64,000 bases of DNA from Rhodovulum sp. (GCA_002706605.1 PALT01000024.1:62001-126000); one strand, 5' to 3'; counted from the first letter of the stretch, positions 8,322-17,234 are shown. The notes: generated by a model not told the origin, from the letters alone. Made by a program: numbers and translations.

Positions 8322-9253
8322 ACCGCGCGCTCCTGTTGCGCGCGGTTTGCCGTGACGGACAGATCAATCCCGTGGCGTGTCAAAAGGACCTGCTTCCAGT
8401 CCAGCAGGAACCGATCACGCAACGATCCGGTGCGGGCGGCCTCAAGCCCGTCTTGCGGGGCGCTCTGCCCGTCGAACGGGGTCACCTCAACGCCCAACCG
8501 CTGGCCGTCAAAGGTCACCACGGCGCATTCATAGGTCTGGCGGGCCTGCAAGACCGTGAACAGGTTATCAAGGATGCATTCAAACACCTCTGTTTGGATA
8601 TTGCCGTCCGAAGTGATCGCCACCCTTGCGCAACCGGCATCGAAATGCAGCGCCAGAACCTTTTCCGCCGCGCGTTGCAGGCGCTCAGCGGGCACCGTCA
8701 TCCGCGGCACCGCCAACAGGCCGATCCGCGAGAACTTTTCGACGTCCTCGCCCACCCGCCGCAAACGGTCGGACACCGCCGCCAACACACCGCGGGTCTT
8801 GTCGTCACAGGTGGGGCTGATCTGCTCTAAGACGCTGGCCGAAACCCGCAGCGGCGAGATCACATCGTGGTTCAAATACCGCTGTGCCAGATGCATGATA
8901 TGGGGCAACTGGGCCATCACGGTGCGCGCACGTTCCGCGTCAATCGGGTAAAAAAGGAGTTTCTCCACATCCGCCGCATCAGGGCCATCGCGGTGCGCAG
9001 TGACAAAAAACGGAGAACAACCGGGGGCTGTGTTTAGCTCCCAAATCAAATCGCCCGTCAGATCGTTGAAAAACCGTTCGCCCCACGCGACGCGGAACTC
9101 CTGTGCCGACCCTGAAACAACAAGCGTTTCCAAAGACTTATTGACAACACGACCGGAGGAAAATCCGATGCGCTCTAACAGGGCGGGGCTGACATCTTTG
9201 ATGGTTCCGTTTTCATCATGTCGCACCCAGTATGATCGGCTTACCGTTGGCAC
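8318..9253 (-). CDS. PAS-like protein with degenerate histidine-kinase core
   Basis: Protein of 311 residues. Residues ~1-105 look PAS-like (DENGTIKDVSPALLERIGF opening). From ~108 a helical pair carries an H-box-like motif YLNHDVISPLRVSASVL with His129. The following part aligns in character with a kinase ATP-binding domain but lacks it in practice: the helix ECILDNLFTVLQ recalls an N-box with Asn retained, yet no DxGxG G1 or GxGL G2 motif is present. It therefore looks like a phosphotransfer protein or pseudokinase of the ChpT type rather than an autokinase; that is inference. GTG start at 9253 directly follows an in-frame stop, so the start is well fixed. First gene of the signalling operon. 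Confidence 0.7.
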   Translation of the reverse strand: MPTVSRSYWVRHDENGTIKDVSPALLERIGFSSGRVVNKSLETLVVSGSAQEFRVAWGERFFNDLTGDLIWELNTAPGCSPFFVTAHRDGPDAADVEKLLFYPIDAERARTVMAQLPHIMHLAQRYLNHDVISPLRVSASVLEQISPTCDDKTRGVLAAVSDRLRRVGEDVEKFSRIGLLAVPRMTVPAERLQRAAEKVLALHFDAGCARVAITSDGNIQTEVFECILDNLFTVLQARQTYECAVVTFDGQRLGVEVTPFDGQSAPQDGLEAARTGSLRDRFLLDWKQVLLTRHGIDLSVTANRAQQERAV

Positions 9254-9670
9254 TTACGATCCAACCCCAGGTTGATGTGATTTATCTCTATCTTTAGTTA
9301 CACAGGAGTTAGACCTTATCAACTTTTTTCAATGATCCCGCAGGGGGTCCATACTTTTGCGCAAAATATTATACTTTTGAGTAGGATAAGGGTGTGCTGG
9401 ATTGACTTGGCCATGCGGGTCATCCCATTTTTTCCCGCTATCTGGCCTACTCTACGTGCTTTCTATCACACAGCACGGGCGAACGAACCGCCCAACCAAT
9501 ACAGCCGCCCGCATCCGAGCGTATGTACATAAAGATCATGCCATTCACGGAGCAGGCCCTTTAATCCGGAAAAACCTAGGGCAACACATCCGGCGCATAT
9601 GCAGGCCCTTGGGCGTCCGGACCATCCGTGCCATCACGTTCTGGAACCGGCGAAAACTGCTTAGGGAAAA
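9254..9670. other. 417-bp intergenic region, AT-richer than surroundings
   Basis: Gap between the signalling operon (reading left) and tRNA-Ser. Short open frames here have no ribosome binding site or recognisable motif and I do not call them. The 9281-9440 part is clearly AT-richer than the flanking genes and should hold the promoter of the minus-strand signalling operon; it contains a TATAAT on the minus strand inside a pair of direct repeats, listed separately. Confidence 0.5.
9351..9380. repeat. Direct repeat pair, possible operator of the signalling operon
   Basis: ATACTTTTG occurs at 9351-9359 and again at 9371-9379, exactly 20 bp apart start to start, about two helical turns. On the minus strand a TATAAT hexamer overlaps the right-hand copy. 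The position, ~100 bp upstream of the GTG start of the PAS gene, fits an activator or repressor site, but no regulator is indicated. Confidence 0.35.
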
Positions 9671-9760
9671 TGGCGGAGAGACAGGGATTCGAACCCTGGA
9701 GACGGTCTCCCGCCTACACACTTTCCAGGCGTGCGCCTTCGACCACTCGGCCACCTCTCC
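9671..9760 (-). tRNA. tRNA-Ser (anticodon GGA)
   Basis: The minus strand reads GGAGAGGTGGCCGAGTGG, a serine acceptor/D-arm start, with the anticodon loop CTGGAAA (anticodon GGA), a long variable arm typical of class II tRNAs, the T-loop GGTTCGAATCC and an encoded 3' CCA. Length is 90 nt. It decodes TCC and TCT codons. Confidence 0.97.
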
Positions 9761-9817
9761 GGTTGGACCCGTTTAATGCGGAAACCCTATGATGTGCAAG
9801 CCCTGAAAACGGATTTT

Positions 9818-10537
9818 TTACGCGCCCAGCAACAGGTTCACGCGGCGGTTCTGTTTGCCCTTGTTTTCCACCTTGCCAAGGCGCACGGGGCCGATTTCGC
9901 CGGTGCGGGCCACATGGGTGCCGCCACAGGGTTGCAGGTCGATCTGTTCGTCCTCGGTGCCGATGCGCACCAGACGCACGCGGCCCGCGCCCATAGGCGG
10001 CTTCACGGACATGGTTTTGACCAGACCAGGGTTCACGGCCAGCTCATCATCGGTGATCCAATCGGTCGTGACAGCCAGATCGCGTTCGATCAGGGCGTTC
10101 AGCGCGGCCTCTAGCGCGTCTTTGTCCGCTGGGGCCTCGGGCATCATGAAATCCAGACGCCCCTTTTCCGTGCCGATCTGCCCGCCGGTGACGGGCAGCG
10201 GGATCACCACCGACAACAGGTGCAGCGCCGTGTGCACGCGCATGTGGCGATAGCGGCGGTCGAAATCCAGAACCTGTGTGACCTCGGCCCCGACGGGCGG
10301 CAGGGGCGCGGGTTCGGCGGGCACAAGGATGATCGCGTCGCCCTCGCCCTTGATCGTCGTGGCGATGTTCAGACGCGCCTCGCCCCAGATCAGGGTCCCG
10401 CTGTCACCCGGTTGGCCACCGCCGGTCGGGTAAAAGATCGACGCATCCAAGATCACCCCGCCCTCGGGCGTGTGGGCCGTGACGGTCGCGGGGGCCTCGC
10501 GCAGATATGCGTCTTGGCGGAACAGATCTTGGGTCAT
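9818..10537 (-). CDS. AlaX-like alanyl-tRNA editing protein
   Basis: Free-standing trans-editing domain of 239 residues related to the C-terminal editing half of alanyl-tRNA synthetase; such proteins deacylate mischarged Ser- or Gly-tRNA(Ala). The zinc-site motifs are clear: HTALH (HxxxH, ~residues 97-101) and CGGTHVARTGEIG (CxxxH) near the C-terminus. The N-terminal FYPTGGGQPGDSG stretch matches the conserved glycine-rich strand of AlaRS/ThrRS editing domains. GGAGG lies 6 nt before ATG 10537. It follows the mscS-like gene by 20 nt on the same strand, so co-transcription is likely. Confidence 0.88.
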   Translation of the reverse strand: MTQDLFRQDAYLREAPATVTAHTPEGGVILDASIFYPTGGGQPGDSGTLIWGEARLNIATTIKGEGDAIILVPAEPAPLPPVGAEVTQVLDFDRRYRHMRVHTALHLLSVVIPLPVTGGQIGTEKGRLDFMMPEAPADKDALEAALNALIERDLAVTTDWITDDELAVNPGLVKTMSVKPPMGAGRVRLVRIGTEDEQIDLQPCGGTHVARTGEIGPVRLGKVENKGKQNRRVNLLLGA

Positions 10538-10557
10538 GGCGTCCTCCGTTATGCGGC

Positions 10558-13008
10558 TTAGCGCTCGCCGCCGTCGCCTGTATCAATGTCGCGCTGAACC
10601 GGTTTGTCGTCCTCGGACGGCACGGCCTCGGGGGCCTGTTGCGTCGGGGCGTCGGGTTCGCGTTTAGCCAAGGCCTCACCGCGCAGGGCCTCGGGGTTGC
10701 GCAGCCAGATGTCGCGCTGTGCGAACGGGATTTCGATCCCTTCATCGGTAAAGCGGCGCGCGATGGCGTGGTTCAGTTCGGACCGCGTCGGCAGGCCTTG
10801 GGTCACGTCGCGGATGACACAGCGCACCTCAAAGTCCAGCGAATCCGCGCCAAACCCCATGAAAGTCACCAAGGGCGGCGGGTTCACGATGACCAGCGGG
10901 TGATCCTCGGCGATCTCTTGCAGGATGGCCTGAACGCGCTCGGTGTCCGTGCCATAGGCCACGCCAATGTTCAGGATGATGCGGCCGGTCATGCTGGACT
11001 TGGTCCAGTTGGTCACGGTCCCCGAGACCAGATCGGCGTTGGGGACAATCACATCGGTGCGGTCGAATGTCTCAATCCGTGTCGAGCGGACCGAGATGGA
11101 TTGCACCGTGCCCATGACGCCGCCGACCTCAATCCAGTCGCCTTCGGCCACGGGGCGTTCGATCAACAGGATAATGCCCGAGACAAAGTTCGACACGATG
11201 TTTTGCAGGCCAAACCCGATCCCGACGGACAGGGCACCGGCCACAATCGCCAGCGACGACAGGTCGATCCCCGCCGAGGTGATCGCGACCACAGCGGCCA
11301 GAAAAATCCCGAGATATCCGACACCCGACACAATCGCATTGCGCCCGCCGGTGTCGATCTTGGTTTTCGGCAGGACCGAGGTGCGCAAGCCCCCCTGCAC
11401 CAGACGTGTGACCATATAGCCGACCACAAATACGGCGGCGAAGGTCAGGAAATCGCCGGGCGAGATGCGGCTGTCCCCGATCGAGACGCCCTCGACAAAG
11501 CGCGTCCAGACCTCGGTCAGGTCGGCCACCCGCGCGCCCCAGATCAGGGCCAGAACGGGCATCGCCAGCACCGCCAGAACAAAGCCCAGCAACACAGGGA
11601 TCAACCCGTCCGTCGCGGTTTCGGGATCGCCCATGACAAGGGCATAGCCTTCGGTCACGAACCGCTGCAGCACGGCGACAAAGGCAAACAGGGCCAGCGA
11701 ATGGATCGCCGGATAGGTCAGGTAATTGGCCGCCGCCGCGTATCCCGCCGCGGTCAACAGCGTCCCCACAACGGCCAGAGCCATCACCACCTGTGCAATC
11801 AGGCGGATGATCGAATTGCGGTATTTGCGCTCATCCTCGCCCTCGGGTTCGGCCAGAACATGTTGACGCATCAGCCGCCCCATCCGGAACAGCATCACCG
11901 CCGCCAGCACCACCAGCGGAAAAGACAGGGTCGCCATCGCCGCGTCGGAATAGCCCTCGGCCATCCCCACCCGCCGCAGCAGCGCCGCAAGCGCAAGGAT
12001 CAACCCCATTCCGGCGGTCAGCCACCGGCCCTCGGACTGGCGTTCGATTGGCAGGTTGTCAAACAGGCACTTGCCCAGACCCGGTTTCGCAAACACCCGA
12101 CCGCCCAGCCAGCGCGCGGCGAAAAACACCAGACCGACGCTGGGGATCGCGGCGATCAGACGGGTGCCGCGCGTGCCCAACAGGCCCGTCAGGTTCACCG
12201 CCGTCACCACCAGAACCAGACCCGCAAACGGCAGGGCGATCTGGCCCAGCGACGCGGGCAGCCCCACAATCAGGCGCAGGCGCGTCGCGTGACCGCGCGT
12301 CAGGCGTTCGACCAGACGCTCCATCCACATCCGGCCACGCAACAGCAGCACACCCGCAATCGCCAGACACAGGATGATGAGGGGCAGGTTGTTGCGCAAC
12401 TGGGTCAGGCGCACCGTACTGCCAAGGTCAAACCGTGTTTCCGTCCACAGGCTAAGCGCCGTGCCCCGCAGCGCGTTCAGACCGGCGGTCCAATGCACAG
12501 GGTTCAGGGGCGATGGCCCAAGCTCCAGAATCTCCGCCGTCTGGCGGTCACGGATCAGGGCGTCGATTTCCCCGATCAACCCATCCGCGCGGCGATAGGC
12601 CTCTTCGGCTGTCAAAACGGGGGCCTGCAACCGCGACAGTTGTTCGTTCAGGGCCGCGCGCCGGTCGGTGATTTCTTGGGGTTCGGTTTGCCCGTCGGCG
12701 GGCGGATCGCCAAGCGCCTCAATCTGGTCGCGCAGGGTGTTGATCCGCGCGCTGTTGATGCCTTGGGCCGTCAGGAACCGACTGCGCCACGACACCAGTT
12801 CACTGCGCAACTGGTCAAAGGCGGCGTTGGACGCGCGCCCTGCGGCGATGGCGTCCTCGGCGCGGGTGGCGACCACCTCCCACGCGGCGTAATCAGGGAC
12901 CAGTGCCTCACTGCCGGCGCTGACTTGGGTGCTGGTGGTTTGCTGGGCCAACGTCACCGTCGGCCCCACCATCCACAGCGCGAAAATCAGCGTCAGCAGA
13001 CGAAGCAT
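10558..13008 (-). CDS. MscS-family mechanosensitive channel with DUF3772-type N-terminus
   Basis: Inner-membrane protein of 816 residues. A signal peptide at ~1-24 is followed by a soluble coiled/helical periplasmic domain (to ~190, DUF3772 character), about eleven hydrophobic segments between ~190 and ~600, and a C-terminal MscS module: the pore-lining helix region SVGIGFGLQNIVSNFVSGIIL and the beta domain VAEGDWIEVGG are diagnostic. The tail after ~780 is charged and probably disordered. It should release solutes on hypo-osmotic shock. The frame begins at a TTG (13017) overlapping the cysK stop; ATG 13008 is preferred because the signal peptide starts there. Confidence 0.85.
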   Translation of the reverse strand: MLRLLTLIFALWMVGPTVTLAQQTTSTQVSAGSEALVPDYAAWEVVATRAEDAIAAGRASNAAFDQLRSELVSWRSRFLTAQGINSARINTLRDQIEALGDPPADGQTEPQEITDRRAALNEQLSRLQAPVLTAEEAYRRADGLIGEIDALIRDRQTAEILELGPSPLNPVHWTAGLNALRGTALSLWTETRFDLGSTVRLTQLRNNLPLIILCLAIAGVLLLRGRMWMERLVERLTRGHATRLRLIVGLPASLGQIALPFAGLVLVVTAVNLTGLLGTRGTRLIAAIPSVGLVFFAARWLGGRVFAKPGLGKCLFDNLPIERQSEGRWLTAGMGLILALAALLRRVGMAEGYSDAAMATLSFPLVVLAAVMLFRMGRLMRQHVLAEPEGEDERKYRNSIIRLIAQVVMALAVVGTLLTAAGYAAAANYLTYPAIHSLALFAFVAVLQRFVTEGYALVMGDPETATDGLIPVLLGFVLAVLAMPVLALIWGARVADLTEVWTRFVEGVSIGDSRISPGDFLTFAAVFVVGYMVTRLVQGGLRTSVLPKTKIDTGGRNAIVSGVGYLGIFLAAVVAITSAGIDLSSLAIVAGALSVGIGFGLQNIVSNFVSGIILLIERPVAEGDWIEVGGVMGTVQSISVRSTRIETFDRTDVIVPNADLVSGTVTNWTKSSMTGRIILNIGVAYGTDTERVQAILQEIAEDHPLVIVNPPPLVTFMGFGADSLDFEVRCVIRDVTQGLPTRSELNHAIARRFTDEGIEIPFAQRDIWLRNPEALRGEALAKREPDAPTQQAPEAVPSEDDKPVQRDIDTGDGGER

Positions 13009-13013
13009 GGTTA

Positions 13014-14039
13014 TCAAGCCTCGTAAACCTCGGGCAGGTCAATCGAGCCAGAGTCCAGCCATTCCGGCACCGGCAGACCCTTTTCCTTGAGGAATTCGGG
13101 GTTGAACAGTTTCGACTGATAGCGCGTGCCATAGTCGCACAGGATCGTCACGATCGTGTGGCCCGGCCCCATTTCCTTGGCCATGCGCATCGCACCGGCG
13201 ATGTTCACACCGGACGAACCGCCAAGGCACAGACCCTCATCCGCCAGCAGATCGAATACGATCGGCAGGGCCTCGTCGTCGGGGATTTGATAGGCCATGT
13301 CGGGGGTGAACCCTTCGAGGTTGGCGGTGATACGCCCCTGCCCGATGCCCTCGGTGATCGAGCCGCCTTCGGACTTGAATTCCCCCGAGGTGTAAAAGCT
13401 ATAGAGCGCCGCGCCCATCGGATCGGCAAGACCGATCTTGACGCCCTTGGGTTGCAGGGCCATGCCAACACCGGCCAGCGTCCCGCCCGAGCCGACCGCA
13501 CAGGCAAAGCCGTCGATCTTGCCGCCGGTCTGTTCCCAGATCTCGGGGCCGGTGGTTTCGATATGGGCCTGACGGTTGGCGACGTTGTCAAACTGGTTCG
13601 CCCAGATCGCGCCATTGGGTTCGGTCTTCGCCAGTTCGGCGGCCAGACGGCCCGAATAGCGCACATAGTTGTTGGGATCGCGATAGGGTTTCGCGGGGAC
13701 CTGCACCAATTCCGCACCGGCCAAGCGGATCATGTCCTTTTTCTCTTGGCTCTGGGTTTCGGGAATGACGATCACGGTCCGGAACCCCAAGGACGCCCCG
13801 ACCAGCGCAAGACCGATACCGGTGTTGCCCGCCGTGCCCTCGACAATCGTGCCGCCCGGACGCAGCAGACCTTTGTCCATCGCGTCCTTGATGATGTAGA
13901 GCGCGGCGCGGTCCTTGACCGATTGACCGGGGTTCATGAATTCACATTTACCCAGAATCTCACAGCCGGTGGCCTCCGACGGGCCATTGAGGCGCACCAG
14001 AGGCGTATTGCCGATCAGCGCTGCTAGGTCTTTTTTCAT
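13014..14039 (-). CDS. cysK: Cysteine synthase A
   Basis: PLP-dependent O-acetylserine sulfhydrylase of 341 residues. The lysine that binds PLP is in NPGQSVKDRAAL (Lys42), the substrate loop is EGTAGNTGIGLA and the phosphate-binding glycine loop is VGSGGTLAGVG. It makes cysteine from O-acetylserine, the product of CysE (encoded at 53893-54711 in this window). Position immediately downstream of trgB and trgA repeats the arrangement of the Rhodobacter sphaeroides tellurite-resistance locus, where cysK contributes to tellurite tolerance. Confidence 0.92.
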   Translation of the reverse strand: MKKDLAALIGNTPLVRLNGPSEATGCEILGKCEFMNPGQSVKDRAALYIIKDAMDKGLLRPGGTIVEGTAGNTGIGLALVGASLGFRTVIVIPETQSQEKKDMIRLAGAELVQVPAKPYRDPNNYVRYSGRLAAELAKTEPNGAIWANQFDNVANRQAHIETTGPEIWEQTGGKIDGFACAVGSGGTLAGVGMALQPKGVKIGLADPMGAALYSFYTSGEFKSEGGSITEGIGQGRITANLEGFTPDMAYQIPDDEALPIVFDLLADEGLCLGGSSGVNIAGAMRMAKEMGPGHTIVTILCDYGTRYQSKLFNPEFLKEKGLPVPEWLDSGSIDLPEVYEA

Positions 14040-14093
14040 TCGTCCATTCCCTTTTGGCGGTTCCCTCTTAGGTATCTGTCGCGCGGGCGGACT

Positions 14094-15209
14094 TCAAGCT
14101 TGGGGACGCAACCCCTCGCGAATACGTGCAAGCCAGAGGAGAGACAGGATCGCGGGGGCGTTCTCAAGCTCACCCGATTGGAACAGGTCCATGGCCTTGT
14201 AAAAAGGCAGAACATGGGCGCGGATATCCTCGCCCTCACCCTCCAGTCCGCCCAGACCTGCCGCCCCGTCTGGCAGATCCGCAAGGCCGATATAGGAATA
14301 GAGGTATTCGGTTTTGGCGCCGGGCGACGGGTAGTAATTCGCGACCGGAATCAATTCGCGCAATGTCAGGCCCGCCTCTTCTAATGCTTCGCGGCGCGCG
14401 CTGGTCTCGGGAGGTTCATGGGGTTCGGTGCGCCCGGCGATGGCCTCAAGCGACCAGACCTGCGCATCCCCGCGCACGAACGGACCCATGCGGAATTGTT
14501 CGACTAGCATCACGCGGTCGCGCACCGGATCATAGGGCAGAACGGTCACCGCATCGGTCGACACCCACGCGGCACGTTCGATGACGGGCGTGAATGTCCC
14601 GTCGAACCGGCGGTGGCGCAGGTCATATTCCTCGACCGAAAAGAAATGCGCGTAAGGGCGGCGTTTTGCAATGATTTCAACGTCATCCGGCGCCATCTTG
14701 TGACGGACCTTCGCGGGATGATCACCGGTGGCCGCGCGAAGACGGGCGGCAGCACGGGCCTCGACCGAGCGCATGCGCGCGGCAATCGTTTCGGGCGGGC
14801 GGTGCCCGATCTCTTCGGCGATCTCATCGACCATGGCCACGACCAGCGCGGAAAACCGCCGTTGCCATGCGGGAAAATCCCACGCGTCGGAAACATCCCC
14901 GACCGGCGGACCATAGGCCCGCGCCCAGATCGTGCCGCCCGCAGAGGTCACATCGACCTCTTGCGCGGCAGAGCCAAAGGCGGTCATCACATAGTGCAGA
15001 CGTTCGAGCAGCGCGGGCGGCAGATCGATCAGCACATCGCCCGCAACCGTCCCACCAGTCCGCGCGGACAGACCCGCCATCGGCACAGCCCCGACCGACA
15101 CCGCGTCAAAACCGGACAGGGACGCGGGCACAGGTTCCGCCCCCGCCCCCAGAACCGCGTGCAGCACATCGCGGTCCCGCAACCGCCCGAACAGAAAAAC
15201 AGATGTCAT
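14094..15209 (-). CDS. trgB: TrgB-like Nudix hydrolase with N-terminal gamma-glutamylcyclotransferase-like domain
   Basis: Protein of 371 residues. The N-terminal ~150 residues begin VFLFGRLRD, the opening of the AIG2/gamma-glutamylcyclotransferase-like fold. The C-terminal half is an ADP-ribose-pyrophosphatase-type Nudix domain, with the Nudix box visible as the segment containing ETSARREALEEAGLTL and the upstream strand RVMLVEQFRMG. ATG 15209 is chosen because it starts the AIG2-like strand and lies 7 nt after the trgA stop with a GGGGCG site; the frame is open 60 nt further. The name follows the trgA-trgB-cysK neighbourhood; substrate is not fixed by sequence. Confidence 0.8.
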   Translation of the reverse strand: MTSVFLFGRLRDRDVLHAVLGAGAEPVPASLSGFDAVSVGAVPMAGLSARTGGTVAGDVLIDLPPALLERLHYVMTAFGSAAQEVDVTSAGGTIWARAYGPPVGDVSDAWDFPAWQRRFSALVVAMVDEIAEEIGHRPPETIAARMRSVEARAAARLRAATGDHPAKVRHKMAPDDVEIIAKRRPYAHFFSVEEYDLRHRRFDGTFTPVIERAAWVSTDAVTVLPYDPVRDRVMLVEQFRMGPFVRGDAQVWSLEAIAGRTEPHEPPETSARREALEEAGLTLRELIPVANYYPSPGAKTEYLYSYIGLADLPDGAAGLGGLEGEGEDIRAHVLPFYKAMDLFQSGELENAPAILSLLWLARIREGLRPQA

Positions 15210-15216
15210 GTCGCCC

Positions 15217-15660
15217 CTATGACCAGCGCCGGTTGACCGCCTCGGCCCCCCATGCGGTGGCAATGGCACCCAAAATCAAAATTCCCATGACATCGGGCGA
15301 GGTAAGTGTCATCCGCCCGTATTCGACGCAAAGGTCGAACATGCCGACAATCGCCTCGCCCGGGCCGTCATAGCGCAGCTTGGTCGCGCGGATGAGCATC
15401 TCGCGCAGGGCATAGCCCCCGACCGCAAAGAACAGGAACACCGCCATGCCCCGCAGACCTACGGTCGCCCCGATGCGGTATCCGTTGCCCACATCCGCCC
15501 CCTGAATGCGCCATCCGATGATCCCGCCAAGCACGGCGTTGATCAGGCTGAACTGTTTGACCTGCGTGCCCTCGGGCAACAGCGGGATAAACGTCTCGGA
15601 GGCGTAATAGGCCACCGTGGCAAAGGCCAGCGCGGCAAAGAGTTTCGCGGCTGTGGGCAT
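15217..15660 (-). CDS. trgA: TrgA-like membrane protein
   Basis: Small membrane protein of 147 residues with about four hydrophobic segments (roughly 4-24, 41-53, 68-90 and 122-139). It belongs with trgB and cysK in the tellurite-resistance block described from Rhodobacter sphaeroides, where TrgA is a membrane protein of similar size. The biochemical role of this family is unknown. The short spacing to trgB (7 nt) indicates one transcript trgA-trgB-cysK-mscS-alaX. Confidence 0.75.
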   Translation of the reverse strand: MPTAAKLFAALAFATVAYYASETFIPLLPEGTQVKQFSLINAVLGGIIGWRIQGADVGNGYRIGATVGLRGMAVFLFFAVGGYALREMLIRATKLRYDGPGEAIVGMFDLCVEYGRMTLTSPDVMGILILGAIATAWGAEAVNRRWS

Positions 15661-15761
15661 CGTGTCTCAGGTCCGTTCAAAATCCATCACGGACAGTTTT
15701 GCCCGAGGCCCGCGCGGTGACAAGTGGGCGGGCACAAGTTTTCGGCGACCTGTGGCGCGGA

Positions 15762-17186
15762 TCAGTCGTCGCGCACGTCATATGCCTCAAGCGCGCGCTT
15801 GCGCCCCTCGGCCAGATCAATGACCGGATCGGGATAGGCCGCATCCGGCGACAGGTTCCACGACCGCGGCACCGCGTCGAAATAGGACAGCGCGGTTTTG
15901 GAGGGCGCGGCGCGCTCTTCGGCGATCCATGCCTTGCGATAGGCGTGATCGGCGTCGAACTTGTCCAACTGTGTGTCAGGATTGAAAATCCGGAAATAGG
16001 GCGCGGCATCGGGGCCCGATCCGGCAATCCATTGCCAGCCCATCGCATTCGACGCGGGGTCCCAGTCAATCAGACACTCGGCAAACCACGTCTGCCCGAT
16101 GCGCCAATGGCTGAGCAGGTGCTTGCACAGATAGGACCCCACAATCATGCGCGACCGGTTGTGCATCGTGCCAGTCACATACATCTCACGCATGGCGGCA
16201 TCGACGAATTCGTTGCCCGTGCGCCCCTGTTTCCACGCCACCACATCGGCGCGGGTTTCATCCGTGTTCCAGCCGAAATTATCCCACCCCTCGCGCCAGT
16301 TATCAGTGGTGATATGGGGCGTGTGATAGATCAGGTGATAGGCAAAGTCGCGCCAGACCAGTTCCTTGAGGAAATGTTCGGCCCCGCGCGCGCCCTCGGC
16401 CATGGCGCGGGCACCGGTGTGCCAGATGCGGGCGGGGGCGATTTCGCCATAGGTCAGGTTTTCGGACAGGCGCGAGGTCGCCTCGGCCGCCGGATAATCG
16501 CGCTCGGCCTTGTAGGCGTCAATCTTGTGCGCCACGAACGCGCCAAGGCGACCGATCGCGGCCTCTTCGCCGACACAGGTGTGGGGCAAGACCACATCGC
16601 GCCCGCGCACCATCGCGTCGCCCATCCCCCAATCGTCCAGATCATCGGAGGTGGGCCAATCGGCGGGCGGGTTCAGGTCACGGGGCGCGGCGATCAGATC
16701 GGCCACGGGGCGATCTTTAACCGCGCGCCAGAAGGGGCTGTAAACCTTATAGAAATCGCCGCCCGACTTGGTCTCAACCGTCCATGGCTCGAACAGGATG
16801 TGACCGGCGTGGCTCTGGGCCGAAATGCCGTCGTCCTTGAGCGCGGATTTAACGCCCTCGTCCCGCTTGCGGCTATCGGGATCATAAAGACGCGACCAAT
16901 GCACCGCGCCCGCGCCCGTTTCGGCAATCACGTCGCGCAGCACGTCCAGCGCCCGCCCGCGACGCAGGATCAACCGCGTGCCCTTGTCCGCCAGTTGCTG
17001 GGCCAGCGCGGCCACAGACAGGCCCAACCGCCATTTCGGCGCGGCGCCCATGTCCTCGGTCACTTCGTCCAGAATAAACAGCGGGATCACCGGCGCACCG
17101 GCCTTCACCGCCGCCATTAGCGCCGCATTGTCCGACAGGCGCAGATCGCGGCGAAACCACATGATGACGGGGGGCGTTTGGGTCAT
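15762..17186 (-). CDS. phrB: Deoxyribodipyrimidine photolyase
   Basis: Class I photolyase/cryptochrome protein of 474 residues that repairs cyclobutane pyrimidine dimers using blue light. The N-terminal antenna domain opens with MWFRRDLRLSDN. The C-terminal FAD domain shows the WREGWDNFGWN and RTGNEFVDAAMREM stretches, NRSRMIVGSYLCKHL, and the FAD-binding AMGWQWIAGSGPDAAPYFR region. Length is standard for a CPD photolyase. It is transcribed in the same direction as acuI upstream (48-nt gap) and trgA downstream. Confidence 0.93.
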   Translation of the reverse strand: MTQTPPVIMWFRRDLRLSDNAALMAAVKAGAPVIPLFILDEVTEDMGAAPKWRLGLSVAALAQQLADKGTRLILRRGRALDVLRDVIAETGAGAVHWSRLYDPDSRKRDEGVKSALKDDGISAQSHAGHILFEPWTVETKSGGDFYKVYSPFWRAVKDRPVADLIAAPRDLNPPADWPTSDDLDDWGMGDAMVRGRDVVLPHTCVGEEAAIGRLGAFVAHKIDAYKAERDYPAAEATSRLSENLTYGEIAPARIWHTGARAMAEGARGAEHFLKELVWRDFAYHLIYHTPHITTDNWREGWDNFGWNTDETRADVVAWKQGRTGNEFVDAAMREMYVTGTMHNRSRMIVGSYLCKHLLSHWRIGQTWFAECLIDWDPASNAMGWQWIAGSGPDAAPYFRIFNPDTQLDKFDADHAYRKAWIAEERAAPSKTALSYFDAVPRSWNLSPDAAYPDPVIDLAEGRKRALEAYDVRDD

Positions 17187-17234
17187 GATTGTCCTCGTTT
17201 AATCTGACCCTGATCTAGCGCGCCCCGCACAGGG

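Noticed and set aside
9671-9760. tRNA-Ser as an integration site for a mobile island
   Set aside because: No integrase on either side, no repeat of the tRNA 3' end seen nearby, and the flanking genes are core functions.
9332-9776. Short open frames between the PAS gene and tRNA-Ser
   Set aside because: No ribosome binding sites, no motifs, and the longer one runs through the tRNA gene on the opposite strand.
10507-13026. Plus-strand open frame of 839 codons
   Set aside because: Antisense to the mscS-like gene; translation is His/Gln/Arg-rich without recognisable domains.
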